This document shows, piece after piece, positions 38,301 to 50,300 of a DNA stretch of 64,000 nucleotides. The DNA is from Doris montereyensis (Eukaryota; Mollusca; Gastropoda; Nudibranchia; Dorididae): positions 77,501 through 141,500 of the forward strand of contig JAXRKP010000871.1 of NCBI GenBank assembly GCA_037039925.1, read 5' to 3'. Below the pieces are notes generated by a model. That model searched no databases. It was not told the origin of the DNA and saw only the letters and a list, made by a program, of their open reading frames with translations. The number at the start of each line of letters is the position of its first letter. Within the stretch, counting starts at the first letter, position 1. The position numbers and the translations under genes were made by a program.

Positions 38301-41300
38301 CCATCTCCCTGAGTGTGAGCCCAGCCCAGACTCCATCTCCTGAGTGTGAGCCCAGACTCCATCTCCTGAGTGTGAGCCCAGACTCCATCTCCCTGAGTGT
38401 GAGCCCAGACTCCATCTCCCTGAGTGTGAGTGTGAGCCCAGACTCCATCTCCCTGAGTGTGAGCCCAGACTTCATCTCCTGAGTATCAGACAAGATCTGA
38501 CTGAAGAACATTTTTACGGCCAGTTGATGTTTTTTAAAATCTTTTATTTACTGAGTGAGAGTCTGGTGTAGTTGTGTGAATGGACGAATGTGTAGACTGA
38601 AATTGTTCACCGTAGGTTCAAAGAGAGTGGAGAATGTAGAAGTTAATCAGCCACAGTAGTAAGGGATTGTAAAGAAAATATCAATGATGAAGATTTATCT
38701 GCTCAATTGGTAGGAAAATATGATAATAATACATTGAGAAAAACCAATAAGTGATGGCTTACTTTATTTATACATTTTATAGATATCACTATAGAGTAAG
38801 TAGTTATATTTTATTTCAAGAATTTAGGGGAAAACATCCATATATGCCAGAATTACATAAATGTGATAGGTATAATTAACAAGACTTTACTTTAAAATTA
38901 GTTAGACAATTAGAGGAGATAGAAGGTGATGAGGAAGTACCAGTAGGGGGAAGAACAATGACAATTATGAGTCATCCAATTTTGCCATAATTATGTTTCT
39001 AGTAAAAGGGAAAATTGTAAATCATAATTGATATAATATCATGAGTTACATTAAGACAAAGTCTAGCCACTATTATTCTACTTGTTGTAATTTTTTATTG
39101 TTTACAACAAGAAAGGAATTGTATGGTTGAAGCTCTCTTAGCGATTTCTGTTTTTACTAACACACTTTTAATTTTTTTTTTTATTGTTATTGTTAAAAAA
39201 TATTTTTGAAATGCTTTCTTCTTACCACATGTCAAAATAATCTAAATTGCTTTATAAAAACATTATGGTTAAGTCTCTTGCTTGTGAGTTTGATTTAATA
39301 CATTAGAGAATTATTATTAACCATAAGATCACTTGACTTCTACCCAAAGCGTTATTTCTGTTCTATTTCTTGCGTTTCGATGCCCTTATTTTCTGTTCAC
39401 CAAAATTTCCCCATCTATATGATGAAATTTGTACCTGAATGGACTTTACTTATTTATAAATGACTTGTGGCTGACATTATCTAAAGAAGCTATCAGTATT
39501 ACTTATCTATAAATGACTTATGGCTGACATCATCTAAAGAAGCTATCAGGATAAAATACAACTAAAGCTCATTTAGAGTTTAGTCACCTAATAATACAAA
39601 TTCAATATTTAATTGCAAATTTTCGATATATCAAATAATTACTTTTTTTAAAAAATATTTCCCCTTCTAACATGTTTCAAACTAATCTGAATTGCTTTTA
39701 AAAAACATTCTGGATATATTTCTTACAGGTTGTGTGTTTGATTTCATGTTTCAGAAAATTAGTAACCCCAAAAAGATACTTGCATGCCTTATTATTTTTG
39801 CTCTATTTTCCGCATTTTAATACCCTTACTTCTGTGCAAATTGTTCCCTTCTATGGTGGAATTTGTAGCTGAATACACTTTTATTATTTTCAAAAGACTT
39901 ATGGCTAACTTTGATAAAGAAATTGTGAGTCTTAAACTAAAACTGAATTTTTTCCTTCTTAGTGGTTGTGATTTCATGTGAATTTTGTCCGTTTTTGCGA
40001 ACATAAAGGTCATACATATTTTTGTTTTAGTCCATGTCAAACAAACTGTCTGAAACCCATAAAAAACGACTCTACAGCCATTTCTGAACAAAATGGGGAT
40101 ATGATATCCTTGTTGTACTCAATCAAAAGTTATCAGAGTTGAATGTAAGGTCTTCACAAATTTCATAAGGGGAGAAAATCCTGGAATTGTTGAGAGTTAA
40201 TCAGACCGTTATTAATTGAACATACTGTCTAATCTGACAAAATTGTTGGAAACAATATAAATCTCTCATTGTTCTCTACGAGAAATTCGACAATTCGTTT
40301 TTCGGACTCTGACACTCATTTTCTACAACAATTTAATACTTTGTAATTGTCCCGTTGTCCATTAATCAGACACACCGCGCTCCCTAGAGATTTCAGGGCA
40401 ATTGGGAATTTCCAGGTATTTTGTGCTTTGAATTGAGCCATGAACCACCAAAGATATTTCCGATATGGGCAATGTCACTCCTGTGATCTCAACTCATGGG
40501 TGTTATGTTTTCACACTTTTCGTTTCTCGAGACCTGCTGAGACGGCTAGGAATGCTGGCCTATACGTAATGCAGGTCTCTCCGTCTGTCTTACTGTTACT
40601 CTCTCTCTCTTCACCCCTCCATCTCCCCTGTCTGTCTGTCTGCAAACCTGTCTTTGTAAAATGCATGTTTAATAATCGGATAAACTGTCCAATAGGACAG
40701 GGGTCGATTAACGGCCGTAAACTGTATTTGAAGATTGAGGTAAATGTTCAAGGAGATTCAATAGTCTGTTTTTTAATAATAAGAGAGGTTTTAATTCAGT
40801 CAAAAGCAGAATTCTTAATTTCCTCAGTGTTTGGAAATGCTGATCTTAAAAGTTTACCCATGCAATGAGCTAAAATTAGAATGTGCTAAAGGCAGAAGGT
40901 GGCAAACAATCACTCAGCTCTTATGACACTTAATCTTCTGGTTTGCTCACTTGGGGCAGGGCCTTACAAATCTATTTTTGATCCGTTTTATAATTATTAT
41001 GCCGTTTTTATGATCTTTCATCATAGCCATTATTTCATTTTCTTTTTCTACTGTTTCTTTTATTAAGAAAGCAAAATAGGCTTTAACTATGATCGTGTGT
41101 GTCAAAAGTCAAATCACAATTATTGCTCAATTATTGAATCAATGTTCGATATTCTACTTCTAATATTTGTTTTGCTGTTTTTATATGACTGACTCTCTGA
41201 CATTCACAAGGAATAATTATAAATCGTATTTATAAATCTCAAATAAATTATCCAAATTATTACCATAAGCTTCAATGAGTTGTGCCAGCATAACGCCTCT

Positions 41301-44300
41301 TTTTATTGGGAGAGTCTTTGTGATTTCGACTAATGATTCAACACAATCCACCTGTATCAAATCAAAGAATAAATGAGAAGAAATTTAAAAAATGAAGAAC
41401 ATTACCATGATTGTACATTAGGAAATCAAAGCGGTTTAACTTGAACATGAAGTTAATGAATCTTTTAAGATTTGGTATTCTTACGTTTAAATTTAATGTT
41501 AACAATCAAAATAGTATGGTGCTCTACCTTGTTACATTACACTTATTCAATATGTTCTACTTAAATACATGCAATAAAAGAAAACAAAATGACAAGGTAA
41601 TACCTCTTTGTTCTTGACAAAATACTGGCAGCTCTTGATTGTTGCCTTTTCGTTTATGTTATCTTTCAATGACTGGATGAACAGAGAGATGAAGTATAAT
41701 CATATGAAAACATAAAATATACTGTGGGTCATATAAGCTTATAGATAGTCATTTACTATTGCCTTTGTTAAGCTGGTTTTGTATGAAATTTGTACAATCG
41801 TTTTTTGTTTACACCATCGTAAAAAATGAAATTTGCTTGAATACATTTTTTTTTTCCATTTCAATGATGAACAAAAATTATTTAAAAAAAATAAAAGTGG
41901 ATTTCTCTCCTTTCCTCTTACTTGCCTTTGCTTTATTCTTGTTGGAGTGTTGACGATCATTTTAAAATAAGTTATAGTTGAAATCTAAAAAAGATGATCA
42001 AAAGATTACTTTAAGTTCTGCAATTAATAAGCCTTGTAGATTTTTGTGCATGAAAAGTTGAATGTTTGTGAAATTATGAGGGTGTTATGGTATAAATATA
42101 AGTGTTGAGGGTTAAAACAAAGATTTATGCGACTCTTAAGAAATCTGACACACATGAAAAAAGCTTACCTGCAAAATTGTTGAGGCTTTCGTAGGCATTC
42201 CACATCCAACTAAATTGAATGCCAGCTTGTGGTAAAAAAGATTGCTTCCTACAATATCAACACCCAAGTCAATCACTGTTGTTCAGGGAGAGAAGAATGA
42301 TAGAAAAGTTTATAGCAATTATTTATGTAGTAATAACTTTGTTTCATTAAGTTTCTCCGTCCACCATAATATGCGGTGATCCCAGGGTGATTTCAGATGA
42401 AACAGCAAGATATAAGGTAAGTGAAAGAAAGAAGGGAAAGAAGCAGGACCTACCGGTACCAGCAATTCCCACCAACAACCCATACTTTTACTACTTCTGC
42501 TGTCAGTACAACTACATCTACCACTACCACTACTACATTGTACTTCAGTAGCATTTTCCAACACAGTGTACATACAATCAAACACCTTTATACCGACCCC
42601 CCCCTCCCCCCGTTATATCGTCAGCCATTCTCACTTACCGCCAATGTTCACCTTTGTATGGATCTGACACTACACTAAAACAACAAAATAACTTGTCATA
42701 CTGCCATCCGCCAATGATTTAACATAAACGTTCCTTAAGAAATATTGTGAAACACAACTCGTTATACTGCCACCATGCATCACCACCCCCTTCTCCGAGG
42801 TGATGCAAGCCGGTAGAAGTAGAATCTAGTTTGGTTTGGTCAAAGATCACGGGGTCAAACACACACTTCACACAGACACAAGCATCACTGAAATGTGTGT
42901 CTTAGTACTCTTATATTTACAGAAATGATACTGACACTAGTGACACAAGGCTTTTTCTTTATTAGAATGAAAACGCTGAAGGTTTAAAGACAACTAGGTC
43001 AGCCGAATGAAGAGTGGCATCGGCATAGGCCCAGATTCGTCATCCTGACAGTAGATTGGCGAGGTAGGTATGGCTATGATTGGATCTAATTGAGTGATGA
43101 GAATTAGCTTCACAGCAGTGTCATTTACCTAGGCTTATCCATTTTAAATTAGGGGTGTTTCTGTCAATGATTAGACTACATTACTATACATGTATAATAA
43201 TACGATCGTCTTTTCACACGCAATACTGCAATGTCCTGTCAGTGACAGTCTATTTTGTACATGATTAGTCAAATATTGATTATCTCCCGCAGTGTAATAC
43301 TGAAAAAGGACGTTTTCCTTAAAACGCCATTCCTTTTAAACAAACAAAAACAAGGCACTCAGACTTTCAAAATGAGTTTTTTGAAGAAAAAAATGTTCTG
43401 GACCATGTTAAACTTCAATCAATTTTTTTCTCCCTAAATAAAATTAAAAAGAAATAAAGTTGTAGGCAGTTTAGCACTACGGGGAAGTGGCTTCAATTGT
43501 GTTTATTTCGAAAGAACACATAACTAGGTGTGACTGACAGGACGTTTTTGCCAAGGTGTAAAAGGTGAGCTGAAATTTGAGTCGCAGTGAAACTGTGACA
43601 AAAATAATAAAATGTGTTGTTTTTAAACAAACAAAAACAAGGCACTCAGACTTCCAAATGAGTTTTTTTGTTATCAAAACAATAGAAAAATTAACGTTTA
43701 TAGTGATATAAAATGTGACTAGAAAGAAACATCTAATAATACAAATGTCTTCCCCTTTTCTGAAGATTTGATTTTGTTTCTTCAACTTTCCTATCACTCA
43801 CTGACTTGAGAAATACCATTCTTAAATGCAATTCTATTGATCAAGAGGAAAGACAGAAAGAAGGAAATAGAAAGCAAAAGAAAACAAATTCAAAGCAAGG
43901 ATACCAACCTCTTTTCAGATAGGATTTCTTCTGTTTTTCTATAAATCGAGTTATGATCTGATCCATGCATGGAAAGACCAAATAGTCTCCATTAAACTTT
44001 TCCAGTATTCCTAGGAGGTCTTCATCACCAATATCACTGTCAAAAAGAAAAAACAGTAGCAGAAAGAAAATAGATCTACGACTACATTAAGAACAAAAAT
44101 GAATTCCCCAAATAACCTACCCATAAAATTGTGTCCTACAAGAGTCTTGAATTATCTAGATTAACCTACTTAAATAGTATTAACTACTAGAATAAAGATG
44201 TATCAAGAGACATTTTACAAGGCAAAAATTCGTGACCCTCACTGTTAATGTGACTCTTTAAGGCTCTATACACAAATTCTTTTTTCTTTACAGAAATCAA

Positions 44301-47300
44301 AGTTCAAATTTTCAGCAAAAGAAAGCTACAATATAAGATTCAAGAAATGGCTGTGAAACTTCACATCAAATATAACATAATTTCATGACTAAATACAATT
44401 TTCATCTAGAGGAATGATCCTGACAGTCAAAAAAACAGTAACAAAATGAAAACAATTGAGTCATCTTATTATCTGCATAATCAAATATTCAGTGCAGCAA
44501 ACTGCAAATTTACTGAAAATAAATTATGAAAAATCAATTACCATGAAAAACATTCATCAAGGTCCTTGAGAAAAAGGTTGGGTTTTTTTTATATTTCTGT
44601 ACATATTCTCTTCTTGACTAGTAAAATATGCAAGAAATCACTTGATTTCAAATCTTAACCAGTGATACCATTTTAGTCGGGTTTTTTTTTCCATTAATTT
44701 CTTCTTTCATGTCTAACGTTATTTTCTTTCTTTTCAAATTATTGACGACAGATTCTTAAAATGTCTCATCTTCAGCCAACAGTGGGTAGTCAAGGAATAT
44801 GTCCGAGGGAAAATGACTGTTAATAAAAAAAAATATGGCCAGAATTTATAGAAAAACAAATCCAATCTTTATCTTACTCATGTTTTTCTTTTTTTTTTTG
44901 CCTTTTCATTTTTTTTCTTATTTCGTTTGCTTTATGCATAATCATACTCCACATCCTGTGATTCAAATTTCTAGTGAACTAAAACGCCACAAACAAAATA
45001 TTGTCAAAAGTCTCAGGAGAAACTTCTGAGATGAAATAAGAAAAGTGATACATAGGAGCTTTGCCTCATATCTATATATTTAAAAAAACAAAAACAGCAA
45101 ATGTACCTTTCTAATACTTTCTTCATATACTGCCTGTGTAGAAGCATTTTATCTGACTGTGAAAGAAAAGTTTCGGTATCCATTAGCGATTTGTGAATGC
45201 TCTCAGCATCCTGAACAGTTGGAGCATGGAGTAGAAGATCTGTCAACATCCTCTTTCTTGACCGCTCTCTTGCAGGAATCGTAGGCATTTGACTGTCAGA
45301 TGCACATCGAATCATACTCAAAGCCTCTGCAGTGGAAGAAACATCCAGCCAATTAAAGAAGAAAACATTTTAAAGAAATAAAGAAGGCAAATTCAGTCTC
45401 TCAGTAGACAAGCTGAGCTGCAATAAAGTGCGGTAAGAAAAGTTAACTCCAATTTAAACAAGTTTCCGTAAAAAAGTACTTACCCTGCACATTTCCTTTT
45501 TCAAAAGTGCAATAGCAATCTTTAGAGGTACAGAGTCAGGGTAGTTTGCTCCACATATCTCAATCCTGGGGTAAGAAAACGCCAATGAAATACTTGCATC
45601 ATGTGTCAATGAAATCGTCAAAGAAATACATGTGCCAATGATAAATATTGTCGGTGAAACTGTCTAAACGTGTAAGTCTGCGATATATATGGGATATGCG
45701 ATTTGTCCTGTAACTGTAAGTCCATTTTGAATATGACTGATTCATTTTTTCCATTTATTCACATTCTAAAGACTAAAGTAGTGATTGAATTGAAATCCAA
45801 AAAGCATAACATAGTGTTTGCAGCCTTATTCGATAATTTACTACGTTTTTTTGCCTCTCCTGAAAATTTTCGTCTTGCGGATTTTCGTGTTTAGACGGTT
45901 TCACTGACTACTGACTACATCAGAAAACAAACGTTAATTTAGGATAAAAAGAATTATACAAATGAGTTTACATTGTGACTCGATCGTAATGACAAAAGCT
46001 AACAGCTCATTTTATCTGTGGCTTGAATAAAAGTAAAGAACTGGTTCTGTCATAAATGATTAAACACAACAATTTTATTGATTTAGTAGTCCATAGTCTG
46101 TGTGCTATAATTGGTTTACCAAGGAAGTTATAAAATACATCACATTTACAACATATGTTGTTCACTGAAGTTCATGTATTTGGAAACACTAATAATTATA
46201 GTCAATGTACTAAATCACATCAAAGAAACTGTTTTTCAATGCTAGGTTATTGAGCCAGCAAGATTTTGTGCACTGCTTAATTTTGCACTGATAACAATTC
46301 AATTAAAGAGAAAGAAAATGGAACAGAGTCTCATGTCTCATCTAGTTCTAAAGCAAAATGAACGGTCATCCATAAATCATTTTGTCCAATTTCTCACCAA
46401 TTAAAACAAATTTGACGTAAAAAGAAAGGTTCACAAGAATGAAAACAAATAAAAGATTTGCTGTAGATAAGCCCTAAATTGAGATGGAAATGAAATAGGA
46501 CATAAAAAATATGTTGCTAACTCCAGCCTGTTGAACACCAAATTATGGACACCCTCAACCAACATTTTCATGACATTTATATATTTGAAATAAATTAAGC
46601 ACAACAACAAAAAAACAAAACCCCAGACATTTCTGTAAACAAAACCATGAAATATTTCAACTTTGATGAGATAAACCTTTGAATTGTTTCAAACTAACAC
46701 CAATGGCATACAAAAAACATTTACTGGCACGGGGGCCTGGCTATCCTGAAATATAGCACCATCGACAGAATTGATTTTTACTAATATCAATTTCTTTTGA
46801 CTATTAGATGTTAGAAAATAAAAGAACACAACGGAAAAAAACGAACAACAGCTACACTGAACAATTTACATAGTGGTTGAACAGCATAATCACTACTTAC
46901 AGACTCTTCATGTACAAAACAGCAGATTCAACATCTCCCAAATCAACTAATTTGGGAATAAATGAAATCAACTCATGTCGGGAAATATAAAGCCTGAAAC
47001 ATCCAACTCTCTTAGCTTTTGCTGAGCTGCTGGAAGGTCCTGCAATTGAAAATAATGATTTCTGTCAATTTTAATCCTCCTAGACCTAGAGTAAACATGA
47101 ATTAAAATTAATAAAAAATTTTAGAAAAGAAGACCGCATGAAAGGGATGAAAGCTTACTTCAAAAAATAACTCAATGTATAACTCAATAATTATTTTGAG
47201 AGTCAAGTGAAGAAAGCGGAGTGAAGTACCTTTCCTACGAGTACAACATTGTGAAAAACCACCTGAGCCAGCCATGGGTTTTGTACCAGTGTCGTCGTGC

Positions 47301-50300
47301 CCACAAACTTACAACACTACGGTTTTGCTACAACATCTCCCCGTGTATACCTAAGCTCACTTTTTCCATCTTTTATCCCTTGCAGCATTTGCCGCTTGAT
47401 CAAGAATAAATTTGGATCAAGGAATGGATTCTACTCGACAAAATCTAGGTAGATCTTTGTATGCTGCGTCAAAGTGTGATCCCAGAGCATGAAGCAGGTT
47501 GGAATGCATTAAAATTTGTCCTCACAACTTTCCTCATGCTTTCAAAACAAAACAAAATTGTGCATGCTCAAGTAAGTTTGAAGTACTTTTATGATAGCGA
47601 AACAAATAAGCTTACCTTCTCTTCAAGATGCCTTTTGAAAATAGCAACCCTTGCCAGCTTATAATTTGGATATTGCTTTGAATAGCTGTCTAAATCCTCA
47701 ATGGTCATTGTTGCCATATCTTTCATTGATATCAGTTTAAACCTCTTTTGCCTTTCTTTTGACTGGGGATACAGGAAAAAGACATGGTTCTAAAGCTGTC
47801 TGAATTCTTGAAAAATGTTTTTCTCTCAGTTTATTGAGTTTTCTGAGTCGCGCTAGAAACAAACATCACTTCTTCAAACCCGTATACATACACACAAAGT
47901 CAGCAAATAGAGAAGAAAAAACCCCATTTTGAAACCTTCTAGAAACAAAGATGAGTCAAATATCATGTAACACATAGAACTTTATCAAAAACTTAAGTTC
48001 AATCGTTAGATATTTACTCTTTAAAACGGTAGAAGTAAAGGGCAACCTCCATGCTGGTCACTTAAAACCAGAGGTGCTCTATGTGCGTACAAGTACTGTA
48101 CCTCACAAAGTGTTTACATGACTCACATAAGACAAATATAAACAACTATTCGTAGCAGACACACAAATCTGAAATTCATTTGTAACAATTAGTTAAAAAT
48201 GCAGTAACAATGAGTCTCAAAAACCTTAATTACAATCACACCGCTTCCTTACTGTTTATCAAGTTCTTCATGCTAAGATGATGTTTTTTCAACGACCTTT
48301 TATTTTCATTTTTGCAAGTCTATGATTTTTAAACATTGAAATCACCATCTTAAGATCAACTGTATGATTCGATTATCTCTCACATTAAGGGTATAAAGCC
48401 AAAATGTCATATCGAATAAAATGCTTTCTTTTAAGTGACTTACAGTTGCAACAATTTTGCAATGACAATTTTCTGCAGATTTGACATTATTAGAGGTTTT
48501 GCTCTCTTGCCTTAACTTGTGACTTTTTTCGAAATTCAACAAAAGGCACCAATGGGGACATTGATGCTTACAACCTTAAAAAACACAATCTTGCCATGAT
48601 GCCTCAATTTGCTCACCTGGCTTTCAAAAGATTTCTGAAGCATCTGGAGAGAAAGAAAAAAAAAGAGGCAAACAAAAGACATGACATTACTTGCATTTTA
48701 TCAACAGAATAAAATATTTTATCATAATATATGTTAGCAAAATTTAATGTATGTTTCCACTTTAAATGTTATCTCAAGGAAAGATCTTTTGGATAATATC
48801 AAAAGAGTGTAAAGATGCGTCCCGAATCTTCAGTAAAATTTCACAATTATATTCTTTTTTGGCTGGGTCCTCAATTTTCTTTTCGAATGCTTCACCAGAG
48901 AGTTTAAGATTCTTTGATAAAGATGCTGTAAAATTTGTTCAAGATATGATTGTTGCTGTTGTTGTTACTGAGCAGCACTCGGACGTAATTTGTCCTTCTG
49001 CCCAATGCCATGTAATGGTATCTGCAGGTGTTTTCCATCTGTTGTAGGGTCTATAAATAGTGTTCCAAGTATCAGGTTACTCGGGAAGTAGCTTGTCGTG
49101 TAGGTCTTTCAATTTGTGGCATTCAAATAGGTGATGGGTCACAGTTTCATAGGGGTGGTCACAAAGAGGGCACACTGGGGCATATTCAAGATTTGTTCTG
49201 TTTAGATGCATGTGGTGTGTTCGGAGCCTGAAGATGGTGACTTGGTCTTTTCGTTTAAGTTGGTTGATGTTGTCATTTGTTTGGGGGTGGCCATATGTTA
49301 GTATAAATCTCTTCCAGTCTTTCCCAAAGCCCATTTGTTCATCTAGTCCTCTTTGCTGTAACTTTGATGATTTGTTTCGCGGTCTGCATTGTAGTTTTTG
49401 TTTGGTTGTTCTTGTCTAGATCCCTTTTTGGCAAGAGTGTCTGCTTTGTTATTTCCTGGTGTGTTTACATGTCCAGGGATCCACTGCATTACTAACTCGG
49501 GCCATAGGTTTTAATTAGTTGATCAGCTTCTAATCGTGTTTGTCTGAGATCAGATCTCTGGCTGTTGTTGAGAGCTTGTAGGACAGACATTGCATCTGTA
49601 AAAATGACGATATCTGATATCTTAGCTGGGAATGTATTGAAAACAGTGTTGAGGTGGTAGAGTCCTGTTTTTATGGCTGCTGCCTCTGCTTCAAAGTTGG
49701 TACATTTTTCTCTGCAAGCTCCAGAGAATTCATCAGAGGTGCCATCTGGGTGTTGGATGTAGATACCATACCCTGCATTTGATGTTGCTTTGAGAGCTAA
49801 ACTATCTGTGTATACATGGATCCAGCTGTCAGGGTAGTCATTAATGGTTTTGAACCCTGTCCACTGACATCAGGTTGAATCTGCTGCATGAGTTAGGATA
49901 AAGCTGCTATATTTGAGGGATGGGCGAACATATCCCAAGTACAGGTTTCTAAGGGTCTGTTTATCTGATCCCCATGAGGTGTTTGTTAACTTCTTTAAAA
50001 GATTGAGTTTTCTTACACCCTTAGCTTTGAGGTTGCATATGTGCTTTTTCATGGTAAGCTGTACATCAAAACATATTGCGTTGCTCTCTTTCTCAATCTG
50101 TTCACCATTGCTGATTAGATTTAGGTTGAGTTTGGCAATCTTGTGTACTTTGTGAATATGGTGTAAACTGTTTTAAATGTATTAATTTTCATCTACCATT
50201 TCTGGCAATACTCATCAAGTCTCTTCAGGTTCTCATTCATTTTCTGAGCTGCTATTTTGGTATTTCTGCTTGTTTCCCATATTGCCAAGTCATCTGCACA

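Larger units (their letters stand above)
37049..40196 (+). mobile_element. 3.1 kb TTAA-flanked element with perfect 14 bp TIRs
   Basis: TTAA at 37045-37048 and 40197-40200; termini CTCTCAACAATTCC and its exact inverse. Near the left end short frames read MKLIPDEDIIAHLEMIGDRY and SSEDEELTPSTPALP, an acidic piggyBac-like N-terminal pattern, then stops. The interior is filled by a CCACC-rich tract (37790-38050), a 27 bp minisatellite and an approximate internal duplication; no catalytic domain. Confidence 0.75.

Noticed and set aside
38161..38511. 104-116 aa frames with LSVSPDSIS-type repeats
   Set aside because: Produced by a 27 bp minisatellite (a multiple of three) inside a transposon; open on both strands, no other coding feature.
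43477..43797. 106 aa minus-strand ORF
   Set aside because: Intronic, low-complexity hydrophobic composition, overlaps a local direct repeat.
48767..48930. Minus-strand open stretch (KNLKLSGEAFEKKIEDPAKK and onward) as an additional LRPPRC exon
   Set aside because: It has a possible acceptor but no donor before its stop, and exons 17-19 already join in phase without it.
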